Origin: a virus
Strand: one strand, 5' to 3'
Virus record (IMG/VR): IMGVR_UViG_3300044225_000500
Location: 1-20,322 of that record
Length of the DNA stretch: 20,322 nucleotides
Below, piece by piece: positions 6,494 to 12,897 of this stretch. The first letter of the stretch is position 1. Every line of letters starts with the position of its first letter. The notes beneath the pieces were generated by a model. The model was not told where the DNA came from. It did not search any database and saw only the letters and a list, made by a program, of their open reading frames with translations. A program made the position numbers and the translations under genes.

Positions 6494-6753
6494 CAGGACT
6501 TACCATTGGCCTTTTTTGCCTTTCTTGTTCTTCTAAACGATCTATTAACAGATGCTCTAACAACCTTTAGATTAGATAATCTGTTGTCCCTTGGGTTGCC
6601 ATTTTTATGGGCCACATCTTTTCCATCACCTTTAGACACTCTGCCATCAGACATCATTTTTCTTCTCGCGGCATTTCTACTAGCCCTTTTCTTTTTCTGA
6701 GATGGCTTGCTTTGGTACTTTTTGTATTCAGATGCGTAATCCCTGCGGCGCAT
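6493..6753 (-). CDS. Small HNH-like basic protein
   Basis: 86 residues. The second half, HKNGNPRDNRLSNLKVV followed by NRS, matches the end of an HNH nuclease core (H-x-N/D-G-x-x-x-D-N-R-x-x-N-L). The first half (RRDYASEYKKYQSKPSQ, then KKKRASRNAARRKMM) is a basic helix. In the usual motif a second acidic or His residue precedes the conserved His (DxHH or DVDH), and here that position reads DVAHK, so catalysis may be lost. Phages carry small proteins of this pattern, and some HNH proteins assist terminase in packaging. A nuclease or a structural DNA-binding role are both possible. The ATG overlaps the upstream stop (TAATG). Confidence 0.72.
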   Translation of the reverse strand: MRRRDYASEYKKYQSKPSQKKKRASRNAARRKMMSDGRVSKGDGKDVAHKNGNPRDNRLSNLKVVRASVNRSFRRTRKAKKANGKS

Positions 6754-7241
6754 TACTTTGCCCTTGTTCTTCCGCGCTGTGCGATTCCATCAATCGGACG
6801 TTTACGCTTAACAGAGCCACCCTTGTTCATTTTAGAAAAGGGAATTCTCTTATACGGGCCTCTTATGCCCTGTGGTGACATAGCCCCCTCTCTTGGCCCA
6901 GCGGTAACTGGTTTTTCTTTACGAAGATCAAAAGCGAGAGCTGGGGGTATTTTTTGAATTTTTACTTTACCACCACGACTCATTGTCATTGGTGTGGCTG
7001 GGGCAAACTGACCGGGATCACCCATAGGATTTTTTTTATCCATAGGCTTGGCTGCTGCTGCTGGCGCAGGCGAGGCCCCTTTCCTTTTCTTCTTTTTTAA
7101 TGCTTTAGCTGCCATCGGCCCCAGACCCATCAATCCACCGCCAATAATCCCCTTGTCTTTCATAAATTTAAGAGATGGCTTTGCTGTAAGAAGGCCCATA
7201 AACGCCTTGGTTACTGGCTTCTTTTTCATTTTTTTAGGCAT
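6753..7241 (-). CDS. Basic Lys/Pro/Gly-rich protein with GG motifs
   Basis: 162 residues from the ATG preceded by AAGGGGAATAGG. A longer frame reaching 7364 would run through the neighbouring gene and has no ribosome site. The N-terminus MPKKMKKKPVTKAFMGLLTA is followed by LKFMKDKGIIGGGLMGLGPM, a short Gly/Met-rich hydrophobic stretch, and then Lys/Ala/Pro-rich linkers. RGGKVKIQ and NKGGSVKRK repeat the double-glycine basic motif seen in two nearby genes. No recognised domain. The hydrophobic part (about residues 30-50) is too polar at its ends to call a membrane segment with confidence. Confidence 0.72.
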   Translation of the reverse strand: MPKKMKKKPVTKAFMGLLTAKPSLKFMKDKGIIGGGLMGLGPMAAKALKKKKRKGASPAPAAAAKPMDKKNPMGDPGQFAPATPMTMSRGGKVKIQKIPPALAFDLRKEKPVTAGPREGAMSPQGIRGPYKRIPFSKMNKGGSVKRKRPIDGIAQRGRTRAK

Positions 7242-7288
7242 CCTATTCCCCTTTAACTGCTTCTGCATTGAAGCTCTACTAATTGTCA

Positions 7289-7498
7289 TTACAGTAATCT
7301 CTGTAAGAATGGAGCAAGAATTACAAGACCAACAATCCACCATAGACGTTGATCTAACTTGCACATATGACCCTTATGGTCATCGAGACGCTCTTCAATG
7401 CGCTGATATCGCAGATTGCATTCGGCCTCATGCTTTGCCAGCTCTGCCATAACCTGCTCTACAGTGAGTTCCTGAACTTGTTGCTGCTCAAGTTTCAT
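7289..7498 (-). CDS. Small coiled-coil protein with C-terminal membrane segment
   Basis: 69 residues from the ATG overlapping the upstream TGA (TGATG). It begins MKLEQQQVQELTVEQVMAEL and continues through a charged helix with EAECNLRYQRIEERLDDHKG. It ends in one hydrophobic span, LWWIVGLVILAPFLQRLL. This shape resembles XhlA-type hemolysin/holin accessory proteins, in which an amphipathic helix precedes a single membrane segment. A role at the inner membrane during lysis is possible but not shown, since no endolysin is encoded in the window. Confident as a gene, uncertain in function. Confidence 0.72.
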   Translation of the reverse strand: MKLEQQQVQELTVEQVMAELAKHEAECNLRYQRIEERLDDHKGHMCKLDQRLWWIVGLVILAPFLQRLL

Positions 7499-7788
7499 CA
7501 ACATTTCCACCGTCTTCTTGCTTGCCTAAGCCTGCTATTTGGATTCTTAGCGGCCTTTGGAAATTTTTTCATTTGACCTGCTGATCTAGCGCAAAAAGAC
7601 TTGCGCCGTTTCGCAGCCTTGCTACCCGGCTTTACCTTGCCTGTGACGGCTGTTTTGAGCTTACTTCCGGGATTTGCCCGTCTGTAAGCCGCAACGCCTT
7701 TAGCGGTCATTCCCGCGCCCTTTTTAGTGGCGCGAAAATTACCAGACTTTACCGATGTTTTAATCGGTGTTTCTTTTTTCCTAGGCAT
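7498..7788 (-). CDS. DUF6321-like small basic protein
   Basis: 96 residues with blocks GNFRATKKGAGMTAKGVAAY, RRANPGSKLKTAVTGKVKPG, RRKSFCARSAGQMKKFPKAA and NSRLRQARRRWKC. I recognise this as the pattern of DUF6321, a short domain seen in marine phages including cyanophages, function unknown. It is strongly basic and contains two Cys. It starts 8 nt inside the end of the upstream structural gene, with the ATG directly within TATGCCTAG. As the first gene of the basic island after the head genes, it may be a minor virion component that contacts DNA. Confidence 0.8.
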   Translation of the reverse strand: MPRKKETPIKTSVKSGNFRATKKGAGMTAKGVAAYRRANPGSKLKTAVTGKVKPGSKAAKRRKSFCARSAGQMKKFPKAAKNPNSRLRQARRRWKC

Positions 7789-8398
7789 AGAAAACAGTCA
7801 TAAATGCAAAGGTTGCTGATGTGTAAGAAAGATAAGCACCGCCATCAAACAATATTCCATGCTCAGGTACGGTTATATCTCTTGATGTCTCATCATCAGC
7901 TATACTTCTCAACTTCAGAAGACTTGTTCCGGTTTCGGAGCCAGCCAAAAAGTCCATTGTTCCTGCGGTTGCAGAATTAACAATCAAAACACCTTTGATT
8001 CTAGCCCTGCCAGCAAACACCACATCTTTAACAGTTGTTGCAAGATGCCCTATTTTTATGTTCGCTGCTGGTTGTGCAGACAACTCTGCCGCTGTTACGG
8101 TTCTAAAAAACTTTGTGCTGGAATGCCCCGTTGCAGATCCAGTTAGCGTTACTACTTCTGACTGAGAATCACCATTTACATCAGTGCCTGTGATCGTGAC
8201 GGTTTTGCCGTTGTCGCCAGTTCCTGTGGTGGTGACATTAATCAACTGCGCTCCAGTGAATGTGGCTACGCCCCCGCTGGTGTCTGCCCCATCAAGGGTC
8301 GCTGTCGTGTTCGGACGAGCAGCCTCTAGGACAGAATCATCGTCAGCAGCGTTTGCATCCGCTGTTATCATAATGGATTTAATATCCGAATGGCCCAT
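7781..8398 (-). CDS. Beta-rich virion structural protein
   Basis: 205 residues, with Thr/Gly/Ala/Val-rich alternating patterns (GDNGKTVTITGTDVNGDSQS, EVVTLTGSATGHSS, RARIKGVLIVNSATAGTMDF). It has almost no Cys or Trp, and the C-terminal third looks like a beta-sandwich (VPEHGILFDGGAYLSYTSAT). Such proteins are commonly head decoration or tail-attachment proteins, but I cannot assign which. The ribosome site AAAGGAGA lies 6 nt before the ATG and is contained in a hairpin (see 8404-8438), so its translation may be controlled. Confidence 0.72.
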   Translation of the reverse strand: MGHSDIKSIMITADANAADDDSVLEAARPNTTATLDGADTSGGVATFTGAQLINVTTTGTGDNGKTVTITGTDVNGDSQSEVVTLTGSATGHSSTKFFRTVTAAELSAQPAANIKIGHLATTVKDVVFAGRARIKGVLIVNSATAGTMDFLAGSETGTSLLKLRSIADDETSRDITVPEHGILFDGGAYLSYTSATFAFMTVFYA

Positions 8399-8403
8399 AT
8401 CAA

Positions 8404-8438
8404 TCTCCTTTAAGAAAGGAGAGGGGTAGCCCCCTCTC
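8404..8438 (-). promoter_or_regulatory. Two mutually exclusive hairpins over a ribosome site
   Basis: Hairpin A pairs 8404-8411 with 8415-8422 (8 bp, 3-nt loop) and hides the AGGAG of the 7781-8398 gene. Hairpin B pairs 8419-8426 with 8431-8438 (8 bp, mostly G-C, 4-nt loop). They share bases 8419-8422. On the minus-strand RNA, B is made first and its formation would free the ribosome site. B may also act as a weak terminator, though only CTTTCTT follows. Confidence 0.5.
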
Positions 8439-8446
8439 TGTTAATA

Positions 8447-9181
8447 TTAGCCATTAGCATAGTCAAAAGCTGCACCGTGGATTTTAATAACCAACTTACC
8501 AGCAGTATAGGCTGCTTCTGTAGCATCACCAGATGTCAGATATAGGAACTTCTTGCTCAGAGCCGCTAGTGTAGATCCAGCATCTGCCTCAGCATAAAAA
8601 CCAAGTGTGAGATCGCCGTTATTTAGAAGAACGGTTCCACTTGTCACAGCAGCATTTTCTGCATCTGTTCCTGTTGCAGAACAAACAAGATTGATGTCTG
8701 GGTCACCGCCAGTTGGAACCTCAAGACAAGCAAACTCTATTAGATACGGAATACCGTTTACAGCACTGGTAAGCTCTGCAATATAAGCGTTTGCAGCCCC
8801 ACCATCTGTTCCAATAACATCGTCTGCTGTTCCACCAGAGGCTAGGCCACCGTGAAGATCTATAAGTATAGTTGTTGTAATATCCCCGCCGATTTTTGTA
8901 ACAAATGTGTTGATTGCTGCGTCAGCAATACCAGAACCGTGTGCATTTGGTGTGATGTTAAAGATTGTAGCCGCTGTGCCTAGGCTGGCGTTGTTAGCGC
9001 CAACTGTTGTTCCCGCCGCCACAATGTTGTCACGACCAGAAGTTGCAACCTTCTGTATCTCTAAAACACCGCTGCTTGTTGAGTTGATTTGTTCGGTAAA
9101 AGCACCAGTGGTTGCATTCTTAGATACAACCTTAAATCCGTTTTCGGAGCGCACTGCTCCATTAAAAGTGGTAGTAGCCAT
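8447..9181 (-). CDS. Beta-rich virion structural protein
   Basis: 244 residues. It starts MATTTFNGAVRSENGFKVVS with AGGAG upstream. It is rich in Ala/Gly/Thr/Asn and lacks charged clusters. Blocks include NNASLGTAATIFNITPNAHG, DITTTILIDLHGGLASGGTA, IPYLIEFACLEVPTGGDP and LSKKFLYLTSGDATEAAYTA. It resembles structural proteins that follow the capsid gene in marine phages. Its role is probably head decoration, capsid fibre or tail, which I cannot resolve. A strong terminator and an extended -10 element separate it from the capsid gene, so its expression may be set apart. Confidence 0.75.
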   Translation of the reverse strand: MATTTFNGAVRSENGFKVVSKNATTGAFTEQINSTSSGVLEIQKVATSGRDNIVAAGTTVGANNASLGTAATIFNITPNAHGSGIADAAINTFVTKIGGDITTTILIDLHGGLASGGTADDVIGTDGGAANAYIAELTSAVNGIPYLIEFACLEVPTGGDPDINLVCSATGTDAENAAVTSGTVLLNNGDLTLGFYAEADAGSTLAALSKKFLYLTSGDATEAAYTAGKLVIKIHGAAFDYANG

Positions 9182-9203
9182 TTGAAACTCCTGTCTTGGC
9201 TAG

Positions 9204-9228
9204 TGTCAGCCACAGGGTGCGGCTGTCA
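9204..9228 (-). other. Imperfect hairpin in the leader of the 8447-9181 gene
   Basis: CAGCC (9207-9211) pairs with GGCTG (9221-9225). Two more pairs extend it beyond one mismatch. It lies between the terminator after the capsid gene and the next ATG, so it would be in the leader RNA. Confidence 0.35.
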
Positions 9229-9239
9229 GGGTTTAGGAC

Positions 9240-9248
9240 ATTATAACA
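9240..9248 (-). promoter_or_regulatory. Extended -10 promoter element downstream of capsid terminator
   Basis: On the minus strand TGTTATAAT is a perfect extended -10 (TG-N-TATAAT). The region 17 bp upstream has no good -35 and lies in the terminator hairpin. It would start RNA about 50 nt before the 8447-9181 gene. Confidence 0.4.
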
Positions 9249-9249
9249 A

Positions 9250-9275
9250 AAGAAAGGGCGGCATAAAAGCCGCCC
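9250..9275 (-). terminator. Rho-independent terminator after the major capsid gene
   Basis: GGGCGGC (9269-9275 read on minus) pairs perfectly with GCCGCCC (9256-9262) around a 6-nt TTTTAT loop. TTTCTTTTG follows. It lies 28 nt after the capsid stop. This is the clearest terminator in the window and probably shapes the capsid-to-downstream ratio. Confidence 0.85.
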
Positions 9276-9302
9276 GATCAAATAGTGTTAGATTAACTTG
9301 AA

Positions 9303-10211
9303 TTAATCTGCGCCCGGTGAGCCATAAATGCCCAATGGGTCTGATACACCGAAGCTGTAACGCTCACGAGCCTTGTAGCGAACATTGCCTGTATCAAAGT
9401 CACCATCCATAGATGTTGCCATTGGAGTACGGACAAAGTGCTTCATGCCGTTTGGAACATCGGTTGTCACAAAGAACGCATCTGTATCAGTCAAATAGTG
9501 ATTGATTGAGAAGCCTTCTGGGATCGAACCGTTGTTGCGAATAGCGTTCAGATCGTTATCAGCAGTTCCTACACGACCTTCTGTCTGTAGCAAGCGAGTT
9601 GCAACAAACATAAGTGCGGGTGGAACAACCAGCTTGCGTGGGCGAGCCGCAATCAAAAGACCACGCTCATCTACGAAAGCTGCAATGTTGATAACTGCAT
9701 CTTCCAGCGAAGTTTCATTCAAGTCGGCTGCAACTGATGGACGGTTGGCGTTTGTACCACCAGCAACTGTTGGGTGACTTGCATTAAACAATGTCACTCC
9801 ATCACCTGATGTGAAGGTATCAAAACCAGTGTTCAACAGTGATGCTGCTTTGACCTGCTTTGTGTATGCCATAGCCCGTGCAAGAGCTTTGGTATAACGA
9901 GCAGACAAAGAGTCATACAGATTATCTTCCATAGCTTCCTCAGTAACCGAGAAACCCATTGCAACGGTTTCGTGGTTATAGCGGGCTGTGAAAGATTCTT
10001 GAGCCGTGTCGAATGAGACCTGTGCGCCCTCTTGCTTAACTGGTGCAGCACCAAAGCCTGAGAGTTTGACCTCCTCTTCAAAGCTACGCTCAGAAGTTTC
10101 GGTTTCATAGATCTCTGCATGTTCGTTTTCGTACTTGCCGTACTCAAGACCAAACAGTGCATTTAGACCGGGGAGAAGCTCTTTAAGGAGCTGTGCGCGT
10201 GAAATAGCCAT
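9303..10211 (-). CDS. Major capsid protein (HK97-fold, gpT-like)
   Basis: 302 residues. It forms the icosahedral shell. Key blocks are FGLEYGKYENEHAEIYETET, FEEEVKLSGFGAAPVKQEGA, an E-loop-like region, and YNHETVAMGFSVTEEAMEDN followed by LYDSLSARYTKALARAMAYT. The last is the long spine-helix signature seen in Mu gpT-like and related marine phage capsids. The C-terminal part (RKLVVPPALMFVATRLLQTE) matches the P-domain/A-domain pattern. AAGGAGG precedes the ATG, and a strong terminator follows the stop. The position after scaffold and decoration-type genes fits. HK97 fold is inferred from family knowledge. Confidence 0.88.
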   Translation of the reverse strand: MAISRAQLLKELLPGLNALFGLEYGKYENEHAEIYETETSERSFEEEVKLSGFGAAPVKQEGAQVSFDTAQESFTARYNHETVAMGFSVTEEAMEDNLYDSLSARYTKALARAMAYTKQVKAASLLNTGFDTFTSGDGVTLFNASHPTVAGGTNANRPSVAADLNETSLEDAVINIAAFVDERGLLIAARPRKLVVPPALMFVATRLLQTEGRVGTADNDLNAIRNNGSIPEGFSINHYLTDTDAFFVTTDVPNGMKHFVRTPMATSMDGDFDTGNVRYKARERYSFGVSDPLGIYGSPGAD

Positions 10212-10223
10212 AGTACAACCTCC

Positions 10224-10826
10224 TTAAGCTGCTGACGGAGCGTTGCCAGAAACGACACCGATTCCGAGTTGATGACCAGTGTTGAACTTACACACCATGA
10301 TTGGGAACGCTGTTCCCTTCTCATCACCGTCAAATCCACCCAAGAAATCTACAACTCTTATTGGTAGAGCTGCGGTGGTTGCTGCTGTGCTAATGTCCAA
10401 AGACACACGAGAGATACCCAATGTTGAAGATGATGTGCCTTGAACCAGCGCACAGTTAGCTGCGATATCGTCATCATTGACGGTGCCGTCAGCTTGAATT
10501 GTGAACAGGACGTTAGGATCATCCATAACATAGGCCATACCACCTGTGTGGGCGGCACCTGACCATTGTTGGCTAAATGTAAGCTGACTTGTGCTTACAT
10601 CTGTATAACGACATCCAAGAAAAATACCAATCGGAGTAGCTGAAGTAGTACCCGTATCTTTCTGAATGGTGGTGGTGGATCCAGCGTCAGTTAGTTTGAC
10701 GATGTCACCGTAACAAATCCTTGTGGATTCTGACGAAAGAATGGGATACTGACGGAAAGAACCATTATAGTTCCCACCTAAGTTACCCATCGGACGCAGA
10801 CCAAAGGGAGCGGCAGTAGCGGACAT
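10224..10826 (-). CDS. Probable head decoration/stabilisation protein
   Basis: 200 residues. It starts MSATAAPFGLRPMGNLGGNY, after AAGGAGGG. The body is Thr/Ser/Gly/Asp-rich with beta patterns (FRQYPILSSESTRICYGDIV, TPIGIFLGCRYTDVSTSQLT, MAYVMDDPNVLFTIQADGTV). It lies directly upstream of the major capsid gene, the usual place of a lambda gpD-type head-stabilising protein, but the sequence does not show gpD motifs. I recall the APFGLRP opening from marine phage structural genes. The role is inferred from position and composition. Confidence 0.72.
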   Translation of the reverse strand: MSATAAPFGLRPMGNLGGNYNGSFRQYPILSSESTRICYGDIVKLTDAGSTTTIQKDTGTTSATPIGIFLGCRYTDVSTSQLTFSQQWSGAAHTGGMAYVMDDPNVLFTIQADGTVNDDDIAANCALVQGTSSSTLGISRVSLDISTAATTAALPIRVVDFLGGFDGDEKGTAFPIMVCKFNTGHQLGIGVVSGNAPSAA

Positions 10827-10867
10827 ACTTGTCCCTCCTTATTATCTACGGCAAGCTCCCGCTAAGG

Positions 10868-11311
10868 TTACTTGCCAAAGGTTGTTTTTGTGCTTCGTTC
10901 TGGGGGCAGAACGGGCATACGAGAGTCTGACTGTCTAAGAAAGTTGTTATCCACAGAATTAATTTGATTAGCATTCATTTCTTTGTGGGCTTCAGTCCTA
11001 GACGCAGTATATTCGGTTGAATTTTCACAAAGTAGCAATCCTCCAACCTCAACATTACCTTCAAATCGAGAGTCGATATCAGGCAACACTTGCAGTTCAG
11101 GATGATCTTCAGCTTTGACCGGAACCCAACCCTCACGAAACTTAGAAGAAACATTCGTATTGTCACTCTGACCCAGCGTTGATGTGCGAATCCAGCGATA
11201 GCTTACGCCCTCACGGGGTTCGGGGGTAGGTAACGTGCCTGCTCTTTTCCAAGTCTTTGGACGCTCGAATTTATCACGAGTTCCTGTTGCGCGTGGTTTT
11301 CTTTCAGCCAT
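10868..11311 (-). CDS. Conserved phage protein between scaffold and capsid genes
   Basis: 147 residues. A basic N-terminus (MAERKPRATGTRDKFERPKT) is followed by GVSYRWIRTSTLGQSDNTNV, SKFREGWVPVKAEDHPE, GNVEVGGLLLCENSTEYTAS and a helical Gln/Asn-rich end. The pattern GW-PV-A-DHPE with G-VEVGGL-L is one I recall from marine phages at this same position, of unknown function. The ATG lies 8 nt inside the scaffold gene with AAGGAGTC upstream. It may be a minor head or capsid-assembly protein. Confidence 0.72.
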   Translation of the reverse strand: MAERKPRATGTRDKFERPKTWKRAGTLPTPEPREGVSYRWIRTSTLGQSDNTNVSSKFREGWVPVKAEDHPELQVLPDIDSRFEGNVEVGGLLLCENSTEYTASRTEAHKEMNANQINSVDNNFLRQSDSRMPVLPPERSTKTTFGK

Positions 11312-12236
11312 TTGAAGACTCCTTCAAGAGTTGCGCCGCATATTGTTCTGCCGTAAGGCCAAGTCTTTTGGCGAGTGAGACTTGTGTTGAGGTTAATTGC
11401 ACTCTGCGTGGTTTTTTTGCACTCCTACTTTGGGGGGCAACCACGGAACCAGTTTGACGAGCAGGTGCTTCCTCAATTTGCTCATCAAACTTGTCTGGAA
11501 ATGTTTTACGCATTGCTTCATCAATGCGCTCATAATACTGATCGCTTTTTGTGTCGATGCCTTCTTTAACAAGTTTTTCATGTACACCAAAAGCATAACC
11601 TGTCATTTCGCTGTCTTCACCAAACCAAGCGTTTTTAGTACCCCACTCTTTTGCCTTTTCATCAGGCTCAACCACTTTGGGTTTGCTTGTTACAGGCTGT
11701 GGAGCGGGTGCTTCTCGCTTTTGAGGCTTGTAAGACTCCACTCTAAACTTTTCATTTTGGAGCTTGCTAAGTTTTTCTTGAGCGTTAATTAACGCATCAG
11801 GATCTCCAGTTTCATAAGCGGCCTTGTATTCGTTTTTTGCTTTATCAAGCTCTGCGTCTACTCGGCCCTTAGCCTGCTCCACCAAAACGCCTTCGCCATC
11901 TTCCAATGCTTTGCGAAGTTTTTGGTTCTCCTCATATACCTGTTTAGCGTAGCTAACAGCCTCTTCTTGCATTTTAGAGGCTTCTTCTTTACGCCTACGC
12001 TCTTCATGGTATTCAAATTTTAACTGCTTAATGCGCTTCTGCACATTATCGCTATATTGTTCGATCTCACTGTCTTCGGGTACTTTTGGTTCAACACCCT
12101 CTGCACGGCGAGGCTTCTCCTCTTCAGGAGTATCCTCAATGATCTCTAACTCAAAACCGCTATCTTCCACTTCTTGAAAGTTATCGGTAACTTTTTCTTG
12201 CTCTTCAGCCTGAGCAACGGCTTGTGGCTCGCTCAT
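11304..12236 (-). CDS. Capsid scaffolding protein (probable)
   Basis: 310 residues, strongly acidic at the N-terminus (EVEDSGFELEIIEDTPEEEK). A long charged coiled coil spans about residues 55-170 (RIKQLKFEYHEERRRKEEAS, KLRKALEDGEGVLVEQAKGR). It ends with a basic tail (SAKKPRRVQL, then LGLTAEQYAAQLLK). Acidic, helical, with a basic C-terminal capsid-binding segment, and placed just upstream of the capsid genes: these are the usual traits of a scaffold that guides prohead assembly and then leaves. No protease domain is visible. The start overlaps the co-chaperonin stop (ATGA). Confidence 0.78.
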   Translation of the reverse strand: MSEPQAVAQAEEQEKVTDNFQEVEDSGFELEIIEDTPEEEKPRRAEGVEPKVPEDSEIEQYSDNVQKRIKQLKFEYHEERRRKEEASKMQEEAVSYAKQVYEENQKLRKALEDGEGVLVEQAKGRVDAELDKAKNEYKAAYETGDPDALINAQEKLSKLQNEKFRVESYKPQKREAPAPQPVTSKPKVVEPDEKAKEWGTKNAWFGEDSEMTGYAFGVHEKLVKEGIDTKSDQYYERIDEAMRKTFPDKFDEQIEEAPARQTGSVVAPQSRSAKKPRRVQLTSTQVSLAKRLGLTAEQYAAQLLKESSNG

Positions 12237-12601
12237 ACTCTTGAATATCCTCTTGGGTCATCGACAACAGCCTCTACTGTGTCATCATTGATAAGACGGA
12301 ACTCTTGCTTTTCGATCTTAAAACGTGTGCCGGAATAGGATCGAAAGATGACAAAGTCACCCTCTTTACAATACGGGCCATTAGGAAACTTATCTGTATC
12401 TTTATATGCGTCAGGCCCAGCTTTAACAACAAATCCTATCACTGATGCGGTTTGCTCCGCGTTCTTCAGTGCGTCTGGCATATATATGCCTGAATCTGTT
12501 TTTTCTTTGACTTCAAGTGGTTTAATCAAAAGTTTATACCCAGCGGGTACGGGTATTTTTGATGCAACATCTTTGTTGACTTCTTTGCTTGCAGAATACA
12601 T
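12233..12601 (-). CDS. groES: GroES-like co-chaperonin
   Basis: 122 residues with the whole Cpn10 layout. The strand GYKLLIKPLE is followed by the mobile loop KEKTDSGIYMPDALK, in which IYM (residues 39-41) stands for the GroEL-binding hydrophobic tripeptide. Then come VIGFVVKAGPDAY, CKEGDFVIFRSYSGT and FRLINDDTVEAVV. It has about 15 extra N-terminal residues and an insert near residues 63-78 compared with bacterial GroES. It would cap host GroEL, as T4 gp31 does for its capsid protein. It sits directly before the scaffold gene with a 4-nt overlap. AGGAGA precedes the ATG. Whether it replaces or mimics host GroES cannot be told. Confidence 0.9.
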   Translation of the reverse strand: MYSASKEVNKDVASKIPVPAGYKLLIKPLEVKEKTDSGIYMPDALKNAEQTASVIGFVVKAGPDAYKDTDKFPNGPYCKEGDFVIFRSYSGTRFKIEKQEFRLINDDTVEAVVDDPRGYSRV

Positions 12602-12702
12602 CTGATCTCCTTGCAGTGATTAAGGCTCACAGCGCCGTGCAGGGACACACCCCCGAATAGTAGTATTTACAATATACAATACACTTACTTGGAACGGAAG
12701 GC
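12602..12702 (-). other. Intergenic gap before the co-chaperonin gene
   Basis: A 101-bp gap in an otherwise overlapping operon. It has an A/T-rich core (12661-12690, gtatttacaatatacaatac) and a G/C-rich half nearer the gene. I see no strong hairpin with a T-run and no convincing -35/-10 pair. An internal promoter for the co-chaperonin/head block is possible. Confidence 0.35.
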
Positions 12703-12897
12703 CTAGTCGTTGATGAATTTTTCTTCCAAGTCGATAATGTCTCTTTCGATGGCAGCGAGAGCCTCAACCTTTCCCACCGCTTCCCTGTATTCTTCAAAGG
12801 ATTTGCACCCACCACAGGCCATATGGTCAGCGAGAGCATTTAGGTACTCCCTAATTTTTGCTCTGATTGGTGAATATACTGTATCATTCTTCGCCAT
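12703..12897 (-). CDS. Small conserved phage protein of unknown function
   Basis: 64 residues. It reads YSPIRAKIREYLNALADHMA, CGGCKSFEEYREAVGKVEAL and AAIERDIIDLEEKFIND, probably two or three helices with a single CGGC motif. I recall this SPIRAKIREYLNALADHMA pattern next to portal genes of uncultured marine phages. The CGGC pair could be redox active or bind metal with a partner, but only one pair exists. It overlaps the portal stop by 14 nt, so it is coupled to portal translation. Function is unknown. Confidence 0.75.
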   Translation of the reverse strand: MAKNDTVYSPIRAKIREYLNALADHMACGGCKSFEEYREAVGKVEALAAIERDIIDLEEKFIND

